Origin: an uncultured Fusobacterium sp.
GTDB lineage: Bacteria > Fusobacteriota > Fusobacteriia > Fusobacteriales > Fusobacteriaceae
DNA: 15,275 nt
Reading direction: 5' to 3'
Assembly: GCA_900543175.1 (NCBI GenBank)
Contig: UQQO01000043.1
Coordinates: 1 to 15,275 of the forward strand
Positions within the stretch are counted from its first letter, which is position 1. Every line of letters begins with the position of its first letter. Below, piece after piece: positions 7,039 to 12,785 of this stretch. The notes under the pieces are model-generated. The model saw nothing but the letters and a program-made list of their open reading frames with translations. It had not been told where the DNA came from and made no database searches. The position numbers and the translations under genes are program-made.

Positions 7039-8025
7039 TTAATATAATTCAGCTATTCTTTTAGCCTTTTCCGCTGGCGTTTCTTCAGTATCTTTATTAA
7101 ACTCTTTACTCTCTGTGTAGTTCTTAAAAAGTTCCTTGAAAGGACTTTCACCTTCTGAGAATTCTTTTAACTTAGTTGCCATACTTGTTTTGTCATCTTC
7201 AGAGAACTCAATAATATTTGAATACTCTGATTCCTCATAAGCTTTATCAACTGCAAATTCAAGTAGCTTGTGCAGAACTGGTGGAAACATTGAAACTAAT
7301 TTCTTTTTAGTCTCATCTCTTTCAGCCTCTCTTGCAAACTCAGCTTTAGCTTTTGCAAATATCTCCTGAGGTGTTAGATTATCAACAGTTTTAGTATTAA
7401 TTACAAATCCTAAGTTGTTAGCTATAGATCTTAATGTTTCTTCTGAAAACTCAGCAGTCTTTTCAACTGTATAACCTGCTGATTTAAGTCTAGTAATTGA
7501 ATTTTGTTCACTATCCTTATCCCACATTACATCAAATAGAGCTTGAAGTTTTATTTTAGAAGCATCTACTCCTTTTAAATAAGCTGCAAACTCATCAATC
7601 TTACCTTGTGCATCTTCCTCAGCAAATTCAATAGTCTCAGTTTTTTCAATAGATGTTAAGTCTTGAGAAAACTCACTAAATGATTGATCTAAATCTTTGA
7701 TGTGAGGTGGTGCATAACCAAGTATTGCAAGATGATTAGGCTCTCCATTAGTTCCTATTCCTATCGAAAGATTTGGATATTTATCCTTTATACTTTCTCC
7801 AAGTGAGTTATATGCAAACTCTCCTATTAAGTACCCTTGATCATCTACATCAGTAACCTTGCAAGTTCCTGCGACTGGAATAGCAGTGACTGGATATCCG
7901 TTATTTACCCAATCCCCTACGTGTCCAGCAGTGATATTAAACTCTTTTCCTACCCAGCTTTTTAATTTATCTGCTGAGTAATTCCCTTTTTTTCCATAGT
8001 CTCCTGCTTTGAAAATTCTAGGCAT
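7039..8025 (-). CDS. Mu gpI-type head maturation protease and scaffold
   Basis: This 328-residue protein probably scaffolds procapsid assembly and then cuts itself and other head proteins. The N-terminal domain (about 1-115) has the Mu-like protease layout: FKAGDYGKKGNYS at the start, ITAGHVG with the likely catalytic His35, LSIGIG with the likely nucleophile Ser87, and HLAILGYAPPHIKDLDQSFSEF at its end. The rest is charged and helical, as scaffold regions are. It repeats an E-F-[S/A]-acidic pattern near residues 118, 133, 192, 229, 256, 273 and 288. GGAGGG precedes the ATG. It follows directly after the terminator that closes the antirepressor block. Confidence 0.85.
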   Translation of the reverse strand: MPRIFKAGDYGKKGNYSADKLKSWVGKEFNITAGHVGDWVNNGYPVTAIPVAGTCKVTDVDDQGYLIGEFAYNSLGESIKDKYPNLSIGIGTNGEPNHLAILGYAPPHIKDLDQSFSEFSQDLTSIEKTETIEFAEEDAQGKIDEFAAYLKGVDASKIKLQALFDVMWDKDSEQNSITRLKSAGYTVEKTAEFSEETLRSIANNLGFVINTKTVDNLTPQEIFAKAKAEFAREAERDETKKKLVSMFPPVLHKLLEFAVDKAYEESEYSNIIEFSEDDKTSMATKLKEFSEGESPFKELFKNYTESKEFNKDTEETPAEKAKRIAELY

Positions 8026-8055
8026 TTCTATCCCTCCTTTTATATTTTTTACATT

Positions 8056-8089
8056 AAAAAATCCTCAAATGAATATCATCTGAGGATTT
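8056..8089 (-). terminator. Intrinsic terminator after the antirepressor gene
   Basis: The arms are AAATCCTCAAATGA (8059-8072) and TCATCTGAGGATTT (8076-8089) around a 3-base loop. On the minus strand the one mismatch becomes a G-U pair, giving a 14-bp stem followed by five Us. It lies between the antirepressor stop (8106) and the protease ribosome binding site. Confidence 0.9.
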
Positions 8090-8105
8090 AATAATCTATT
8101 TAATT

Positions 8106-8897
8106 TTAAGAAACTTTTTTTACTTCTTTATCTTGATTTGCTTGTATTCCTAAAGATGTAAGAATTTCATGTATTTTTAATCTTCCTTTTTGTGTCCATT
8201 TAGTGTTAAGAACTATTTTTTCTGTTCCATCTTTTCTTTTTATTGGTACTGTTTCACTCTTTGTATAACCTTTATTCATATGTTCCTTATACAATATCCA
8301 TTGTCCACCAACATTTCTGATTAATCCTTGTTCATGCAAAAGCTTATTAAGTTCTTTAGCACTTTTACCATAATCAGCCCCTATTTGCGTTATAGTCATA
8401 GTATCATCTGAACTTAAAATTGTATCAACATAATCTTTCATAGGTTTTAATTCTGCTATTTGTTGAGTCTTTATTTGATTATCATATTCCAATTCTTTTC
8501 TTTTTTCTCTTTCTACTTTCAGTTGAGTAAACACTTGAATTGCTAAATCAGGATTATCTAATAATTTATCTGTGGCATACATTCCATTTAATCTGATCGT
8601 CTTTAAAATTTGCTTTACTTCTCTTTTAAATGCTTTAGCAATAGGTTTTCTACTTTGCATTAGTACTTCATATAGCCCGTCTTCTGTTAAGAATGTGGCA
8701 CTCGTCGTATTGTGACGAGCGAGAACTTTTTCATTTTCATCTACATTTTTTAACATTCTACTAGCATTTGAAATATCCATTTCTAACCATTCAGCTACAT
8801 CTTTTGCTAAAAATAGAGGATTTTCTATATCTCCATATATTTTAAACTCTTTTCCAAGCACTTCTCTTTCATCTATTACTACTAAATTTTTTTCCAT
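8106..8897 (-). CDS. Phage antirepressor, Bro-N plus KilAC domains
   Basis: This 263-residue protein should inactivate a phage repressor and push the prophage to lytic growth. Residues 12-105 form a Bro-N DNA-binding domain (PLFLAKDVAEWLEM, then TFLTEDGLYEVLMQSRKPIAKAF, FKREVKQILKTIR). Residues 112-142 form a coiled coil. Residues 143-250 form the KilAC antirepressor domain (DTMTITQIGADYGKSAKELN, GQWILY, NTKWTQKGRLKIHEIL). Both domains look complete. The start has GGGAGATGAT as a ribosome binding site, 14 bases after the gene before it. It is the last gene of an Arc-like repressor operon and is followed by a strong terminator. An antirepressor inside the head genes recalls immI of phage P22. 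Confidence 0.92.
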   Translation of the reverse strand: MEKNLVVIDEREVLGKEFKIYGDIENPLFLAKDVAEWLEMDISNASRMLKNVDENEKVLARHNTTSATFLTEDGLYEVLMQSRKPIAKAFKREVKQILKTIRLNGMYATDKLLDNPDLAIQVFTQLKVEREKRKELEYDNQIKTQQIAELKPMKDYVDTILSSDDTMTITQIGADYGKSAKELNKLLHEQGLIRNVGGQWILYKEHMNKGYTKSETVPIKRKDGTEKIVLNTKWTQKGRLKIHEILTSLGIQANQDKEVKKVS

Positions 8898-8911
8898 TAT
8901 ATCATCTCCCT

Positions 8912-9232
8912 TTAGGCAACTTTAGTTTTATTATTTTCTTCGCTTGCTTCTCTAGTAATTTCTTCTGCAACTTTGGGGGTCCAGTCAAGATTATGTTCTT
9001 CTGTTATCTCATTTAGTTTTGCTCCATAGTCCATATATGTCCATTTAACTAAATCAACTAAATTTGATATATCATCTTCTAATTTAAGAATTTCAATTTT
9101 CTTTTCTTTTGGAAGTAATTCTGCTATTTCCTCAAGTTTTCTCATTATTAAATCCTCTTTAGTTGAAGTTTCCTTGTCTAGCCCAGTTAGTCTTAAAAAA
9201 TTATTTACTATGTTCTTATCTCTGTTTGTCAT
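8912..9232 (-). CDS. Unknown 106-residue protein in the antirepressor operon
   Basis: I do not recognise this protein. It is acidic and mainly helical. Residues about 24-62 (EDLIMRKLEEIAELLPKEKK and on) could form a helical hairpin, and WTYMDYGAKLNEITEEHNLDW follows. There is no membrane segment. AGGAGGAG 8 bases before the ATG is a strong ribosome binding site. It is preceded by a 125-base leader that is antisense to the predicted small RNA at 9293-9362 and followed closely by the antirepressor. It may act with the antirepressor or be the first target of the small RNA; both are inferences from position. Confidence 0.75.
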   Translation of the reverse strand: MTNRDKNIVNNFLRLTGLDKETSTKEDLIMRKLEEIAELLPKEKKIEILKLEDDISNLVDLVKWTYMDYGAKLNEITEEHNLDWTPKVAEEITREASEENNKTKVA

Positions 9233-9257
9233 GTTTTTTCTCCTCCTAAGTTATAGA

Positions 9258-9286
9258 TTGCTAACCAGAGGCGTATATGATATAAT
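9258..9286 (+). promoter_or_regulatory. Strong promoter for the opposite-strand small RNA
   Basis: TTGCTA (9258-9263) and TATAAT (9281-9286) are separated by 17 bases, and TG at 9278-9279 gives an extended -10 element. Transcription should begin near 9293. It points against all neighbouring genes. Confidence 0.8.
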
Positions 9287-9292
9287 AGATTT

Positions 9293-9362
9293 ATCAGATA
9301 GCCTTTGGTTGTCGTGGAGATAGATTGGTGCTTTGGCGAGGACAAATCTATCTCTTTTTATT
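9293..9362 (+). ncRNA. Predicted structured RNA of about 70 nt, antisense to the antirepressor-operon leader
   Basis: The RNA would start near 9293 and end in the T run at 9355-9365. Stem-loop 1 pairs GATAGCC (9297-9303) with GGTTGTC (9307-9313) using two G-U pairs around UUU. Stem-loop 2 is the terminator hairpin, with an 18-base loop. Both loops contain CTTTGG. The segment is richer in G and C than its surroundings and has no reading frame with a ribosome binding site. It lies between an Arc-like repressor gene and the antirepressor genes, on the opposite strand, as sar RNA does in P22 immI. Its 3' end overlaps the stop of the repressor gene by a few bases. Its role is inferred from position. 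Confidence 0.65.
9317..9359 (+). terminator. Terminator hairpin of the small RNA
   Basis: GAGATAGATT (9317-9326) pairs with AATCTATCTC (9345-9354) in a perfect 10-bp stem followed directly by TTTTTATTTTT. The T run is present only in the plus direction, which fixes the strand of the RNA. Confidence 0.85.
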
Positions 9363-9540
9363 TTTCTTCGTTTAGAACCATATCGATACCTTTTCTTAAA
9401 AAATCACTTCTCGTAATTTTTTTCTTTTCACAGTAAGAATTAATTTGATTACTTAAATCTTCATCAACTCTTGTTCTTATTTCTACTGTTTTTGGTTTTC
9501 CGATAACTGGTCTACCCATTTTCTTTTTAGTAGCTTCCAT
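9358..9540 (-). CDS. Arc-like ribbon-helix-helix repressor
   Basis: This 60-residue protein has the ribbon-helix-helix plan of Arc and Mnt. A basic N-terminal arm ends in KKKMGRPVIGKP. A strand at about 17-24 (KTVEIRTR) would insert into the DNA major groove as a dimer. Helix A is at about 27-40 (EDLSNQINSYCEKK), and helix B at about 43-57 begins TRSDFLRKGI. P22 Arc is 53 residues. AGGTGAT before the ATG is a good ribosome binding site. The gene is directly behind a strong promoter carrying a perfect palindrome, so autorepression is likely. It is first in an operon with the antirepressor, where it would keep antirepressor transcription low. Confidence 0.88.
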   Translation of the reverse strand: MEATKKKMGRPVIGKPKTVEIRTRVDEDLSNQINSYCEKKKITRSDFLRKGIDMVLNEEK

Positions 9541-9559
9541 TTCATCACCTCACTTTTCG

Positions 9560-9588
9560 GCTACAAAAATATTATATACTTTTGTAGC
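9560..9588. promoter_or_regulatory. Palindromic operator over the -10 element
   Basis: GCTACAAAA (9560-9568) and TTTTGTAGC (9580-9588) are perfect inverted 9-base arms around 11 bases that contain the -10 element. A ribbon-helix-helix tetramer bound here would block the promoter. The likely ligand is the repressor encoded at 9358-9540. Confidence 0.75.
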
Positions 9589-9599
9589 GTATAAGTCAA
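9571..9599 (-). promoter_or_regulatory. Strong promoter of the repressor-antirepressor operon
   Basis: On the minus strand TTGACT (9594-9599) and TATAAT (9571-9576) are 17 bases apart. AAAAAATATT just upstream of the -35 resembles an UP element. The start point should be near 9564, leaving a leader of about 24 bases to the repressor ATG. Confidence 0.88.
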
Positions 9600-9617
9600 G
9601 CAATATTTTTTCTTGGA

Positions 9618-9641
9618 GGAGAAAAGGTAATATTTTTCTCC
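9618..9641. repeat. Inverted repeat upstream of the operon promoter
   Basis: GGAGAAAA (9618-9625) and TTTTCTCC (9634-9641) flank an 8-base loop. Neither strand has a T run after it, so it is not a clear terminator. It lies about 20 bases upstream of the -35 element and could be a regulator site. Confidence 0.4.
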
Positions 9642-9676
9642 TTATCCTCAGATAATATTCAATTACCAATGTCCAT

Positions 9677-9700
9677 TAAGCTTTAAATAGCTTATTTTTT
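9677..9700 (+). terminator. Weak plus-strand terminator-like hairpin
   Basis: TAAGCT (9677-9682) pairs with AGCTTA (9689-9694), followed by six Ts at 9695-9700. The stem is only 6 bp and no plus-strand gene is seen before it. The 3' arm overlaps the stop of the SpoVG-like gene. Confidence 0.3.
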
Positions 9701-9952
9701 ATTTACTAGCTCTTGATATTTAGTAACTATTTCATCAGTTAGATATTTTCTAAAATCTGCATTTGCTGGATGTACTAAATCTAAATATTTATCTCCTTTT
9801 CCTTTAAAATGAGGCATTGTTATAACAAACGCTTTATCAGTCTGTACAAGTCTAATTCCGTGTATGATTAATTGATTATCTAGTGTAACCTCAACAATTG
9901 CTTTTACTTTTTTTTCATCTTTTAATCTGATTTTTATATCTGTAACTTTCAT
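9692..9952 (-). CDS. spoVG: SpoVG family nucleic-acid-binding protein
   Basis: This 86-residue protein matches the SpoVG family over its whole length. It has the typical start MKVTDIKIRL, then KVKAIVEVTLDNQLIIHGIRLV, FVITMPHFKGKGD and DLVHPANADFRKYL. Bacterial SpoVG is about 95 residues; cellular members bind DNA or RNA and act as pleiotropic regulators. Here it is the last gene of the terminase-portal segment, with its ATG next to the stop of the gpG-like gene (TAGATG) and its AAAGGAG inside that gene. A late-expressed phage copy could regulate host or phage transcripts, but the target is unknown. The short C-terminus lacks the basic tail found in some family members. Confidence 0.88.
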   Translation of the reverse strand: MKVTDIKIRLKDEKKVKAIVEVTLDNQLIIHGIRLVQTDKAFVITMPHFKGKGDKYLDLVHPANADFRKYLTDEIVTKYQELVNKK

Positions 9953-10501
9953 CTATTTATCTCCTTTTAAATGTTTATTTATTAGTGCTGCATAATGCTT
10001 AATTTGATTCTTTGAAAAACCTATAAAAGTTCTTCCAGAAATATTCCCCCAAGGACTTTCAACTCTTCTAGTTCTGCGATGCTGTCTTACAGTCTCTGTT
10101 CTTCCTCTTCTCCTTCTCTGATGTTCTCTGACAGTTTCATCGACTAACTTAGATCCAAACTCTCCCTTTTTAGCACCAAAGTTCTGCATAGCTGCATATT
10201 CTTTATTAGTTCCCACGATTGCAGCATCCTTAGTAGCTTTACTACTGATACTTCCTCTAAGTTCTCCAGTATCAACCAAAGGTTTTGAACTTCCTTTTCT
10301 TCTTCTTGATACTGTGCTTTCTTTCAAGGGTTCCCATGCAACTCCGTTGGGATCTTTAGAGTGTCTAAATCTCATATCAGTCTTAGTTTTCATATCTTCT
10401 GCTATTTGAAGCATAAGAGATTGAGTGTTAACTGCTTTCTTCTTGAGTTCTTCCAGCCCTTTTAACACAAGCTTTGAGTTATTAGTTACTTTGATACTCA
10501 T
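9953..10501 (-). CDS. Mu gpG-like virion morphogenesis protein
   Basis: This 182-residue protein belongs to the Mu gpG / phage virion morphogenesis family, whose members act in tail completion or head-tail joining. Diagnostic stretches are MRFRHSKDPNGVAWEPLKES (43-62), LVDTGELRGSI (75-85), IVGTNKEYAAMQNFGA (95-110) and GRTFIGFS (156-163). Residues 125-147 hold a very basic insert (REHQRRRRGRTETVRQHRR) that could contact DNA or the portal. Related proteins often carry an Arg-rich stretch here. The ATG overlaps the stop of the 39-residue gene as ATGA, which suggests translational coupling. Confidence 0.9.
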   Translation of the reverse strand: MSIKVTNNSKLVLKGLEELKKKAVNTQSLMLQIAEDMKTKTDMRFRHSKDPNGVAWEPLKESTVSRRRKGSSKPLVDTGELRGSISSKATKDAAIVGTNKEYAAMQNFGAKKGEFGSKLVDETVREHQRRRRGRTETVRQHRRTRRVESPWGNISGRTFIGFSKNQIKHYAALINKHLKGDK

Positions 10502-10617
10502 TTTCTTTTAGCCTCTTGTCTACGTTTCTCTTCTTTGATACCTTGAGCTTTTCCAACATAGAAAGCTATAACACCACCGATACACATTCCAAGTGCTATA
10601 TATCCTGCTATTTGCAT
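10498..10617 (-). CDS. Small membrane protein, 39 residues
   Basis: This short gene reads MQIAGYIALGMCIGGVIAFY and continues with a basic, charged tail rich in Lys, Arg and Glu. Residues about 3-21 form one transmembrane helix with glycines; the positive tail predicts that the C-terminus is in the cytoplasm. AGGAGGTG lies 7 bases before the ATG, and the stop overlaps the next start as ATGA, so the frame is well supported. The family is not recognised. It is far from any lysin gene, so calling it a holin would be a guess. Confidence 0.8.
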   Translation of the reverse strand: MQIAGYIALGMCIGGVIAFYVGKAQGIKEEKRRQEAKRK

Positions 10618-10629
10618 ACTTAACACCTC

Positions 10630-12774
10630 CTAAACCTCAAGTTTTAGTTGATTTTTCATTTCTGCCAACTCTTTTTCTTTTTGCTTGATAGCTTTTTTCA
10701 TTCCTGAAACTTGACTGCCATAAAAGCTTCCCATTTCCTTTTTAAGCTCTTTTATATCCTTAGTGATAGATTTACTTACCTTCAATCCATACTCTCCCAA
10801 TTCATCAGCATCAAGAGCTATACGTCTACTTCTGCACCCATGATGATTTGGAGGAAGGTAGTTATTCCAGAAAGGATGATCAAGTGGGAATACTTTTCCG
10901 TCAAGAGCTTTACAAATCTCTGATTGCCTCTCATCGCCTACTCCGTCATAAAGTCCGTAAGGTTTGTTTTTCTTATTTAATTCTTGATTATAGAAAGCTC
11001 CTGCATTATATGCAGATGCCATATTATTTCTATAAACTAACTCCAAGTACCAAGGACTATCTCCAAGTCCTGACTTATTTAAAACTTCCTTACTCATCTC
11101 TAACCAAGTTTTGAATGTCCCACCATTTTTCAAGTTGTCAAGCAAGTTGTAGTACAGCTTTTTAGTGACTTCTAACTCTGTACTTCTCTTCATATAGAAG
11201 AACTGTTCATCAACTTTTTTAGTGATATCTTCAATCACATCATAGAGAACAGGAAATTTCTTACAAAACCAATTAATCGCCTCCGTAAAACTTAATTTGA
11301 AAGGATTTAATTCATCTTCCGAAAATTCTATCGACTGACTATTAAACTCGTTCAAATAGCCTTGTAAAGCTCCTAAAATCAATCTCTCTTTTAAACTCTC
11401 TAAATTGAGTGATATTTTCTCTATATCTTCAAGATTTTTTACTTTTTCAAACTCTTTTTTGATTTGCTTAGATACTTCTTTGATAATCTCATCAGAGTTC
11501 TCTAAGATCATCTCTTCAAACTCTTTTTGCTTAGCTCTTGCATTTTCCAACAGCTCATCTATTTTTTTTTTACTGAATTCAGGACCTATGCCAGTACTTA
11601 ATTTTTTAGCTAGATAACTTTTTTCAATTCCTAGCTGTTCTGAAATAAAATCAATATTCACTTCAAAACCTGCACTTGATAACTTGTTGATGTTGTCAAG
11701 TTTAAGACTATTCAATTCTTGTTGCTTTTTCTCTTGCTCTATCTTCTCAGTATCTGTAAATACTTTCTCAAGTGAGAACTCAAACTCTTTAGCATTGTAT
11801 CCGTGAAATTTAGCATCTATCTCAATTAGTTGGAATAAGCTATCACAAACAAATCTACATATCTCTTCAACTACTTCATCAAATCCCTCTTTATGAACTT
11901 CTCCTAGTGAATAAGAGCCAGTTCCACCGCCATTATCCATTGTTAGAGTAGAACCAAGGATATTTTGTATTAATTTCTCCTTTTCTCTATCTGCTAACTC
12001 TGTATAGATGTTAGGGTCAAGGTCAGACAACTTAATGAATGTTACAACTTTGTTAATATCAGCCTCTCCTACATCTTCAACAGGAACTCCAATACTATTG
12101 TTTCCATTCATATTATCAACATTTTCTTTGATCTGTTTCTTTTCTTCTTCAGAACTATTAACATCATAAGGATATACAGTAATAACATCTCCATATTTTT
12201 GAGCTAGTCCTCTCAGTTGTTTAGAATACATATCTTTATCTAAAAAAGAAGTTAAACAGCTTTCAAATATGCTTTTTCCAGTAACTTGTGCAGGATTCCA
12301 CTTGTGAATACATAAAAGAAACTTTTCTCTATTGAGTTCTATTTCTTTAGTTCCGACTTTTAATACCCATTTTTTAGATTGAGTGTTATAAGAAACATAT
12401 TGATGAGGGATTGGAATAAGAGTGCTAATAGTAAAGTCTTCATTATAGACTATTTCAAAACAGCTATAACCAAAGTATCTAGCAGTGATCAGATGATTAA
12501 CTATTCTATTGAACTTAATACCTCTAAATCTTTCTTGAATTTCTTTTTCAAGTTCTATATTTTCATCTGTAACAGATACAATAAGAGCTTTTCTTCCAGC
12601 TACTGCTCTACTTAATTTTTGAAGTGCTGAGTTTATATCAATATCTTTTAAGATCTTATTAATATTCTCAGTATCAATTTCATTATCAGTATTTAAACTT
12701 GATTCTCTAAAAAGTTTTGTTACTGTAGATAATATCAATTCTTTTCTTAATTTATTTTTTTCTATCTCTCTCAC
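10630..12774 (-). CDS. Portal protein fused to a MuF head morphogenesis domain
   Basis: This 714-residue protein joins two functions that Mu encodes separately (gp29, gp30). Residues about 1-390 form a Mu gp29 / DUF935-type portal (FGYSCFEIVY, FLLCIHKWNPAQVTGKSIFE, GSTLTMDNGGGTGSYSLGEVH), the dodecameric DNA channel. Residues 400-480 are a charged coiled coil. Residues about 495-660 are the MuF domain (LVYRNNMASAYNAGAFYNQ, ICKALDGKVFPLDHPFWNNY, PPNHHGCRSRR), a minor head component. Residues 665-710 are a Lys/Glu-rich helix. IEFSEDE at 482-488 lies at the join and recurs in the protease. The start is GTG and is fused to the AGGAG site, leaving no normal spacing, so the true start is uncertain by a few codons. 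Confidence 0.92.
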   Translation of the reverse strand: MREIEKNKLRKELILSTVTKLFRESSLNTDNEIDTENINKILKDIDINSALQKLSRAVAGRKALIVSVTDENIELEKEIQERFRGIKFNRIVNHLITARYFGYSCFEIVYNEDFTISTLIPIPHQYVSYNTQSKKWVLKVGTKEIELNREKFLLCIHKWNPAQVTGKSIFESCLTSFLDKDMYSKQLRGLAQKYGDVITVYPYDVNSSEEEKKQIKENVDNMNGNNSIGVPVEDVGEADINKVVTFIKLSDLDPNIYTELADREKEKLIQNILGSTLTMDNGGGTGSYSLGEVHKEGFDEVVEEICRFVCDSLFQLIEIDAKFHGYNAKEFEFSLEKVFTDTEKIEQEKKQQELNSLKLDNINKLSSAGFEVNIDFISEQLGIEKSYLAKKLSTGIGPEFSKKKIDELLENARAKQKEFEEMILENSDEIIKEVSKQIKKEFEKVKNLEDIEKISLNLESLKERLILGALQGYLNEFNSQSIEFSEDELNPFKLSFTEAINWFCKKFPVLYDVIEDITKKVDEQFFYMKRSTELEVTKKLYYNLLDNLKNGGTFKTWLEMSKEVLNKSGLGDSPWYLELVYRNNMASAYNAGAFYNQELNKKNKPYGLYDGVGDERQSEICKALDGKVFPLDHPFWNNYLPPNHHGCRSRRIALDADELGEYGLKVSKSITKDIKELKKEMGSFYGSQVSGMKKAIKQKEKELAEMKNQLKLEV

Positions 12775-12785
12775 CTCCTCATCAA

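Noticed and set aside
8026..8083. Possible minus-strand promoter TTGAGG-18-TATAAA before the protease gene
   Set aside because: Its start point would fall within the ribosome binding site, removing it, and the -35 lies inside the terminator stem.
8701..8719. Inverted repeat CTCGTC/GACGAG inside the antirepressor gene
   Set aside because: It is short, within a conserved Bro-N coding stretch, and has no other regulatory sign.
9315..9474. Possible plus-strand coding frame from GTG in the small-RNA region
   Set aside because: It has no ribosome binding site, is low in complexity after the terminator and runs opposite the repressor gene; a structured RNA explains the segment better.
9618..9641. 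Hairpin upstream of the operon promoter as a terminator of the terminase-SpoVG transcript
   Set aside because: No T run follows on the minus strand, so it is listed only as an inverted repeat.
10498..10617. Holin call for the 39-residue membrane protein
   Set aside because: There is no lysin nearby, it is very short, and its position between portal and gpG-like genes is not typical of lysis genes.
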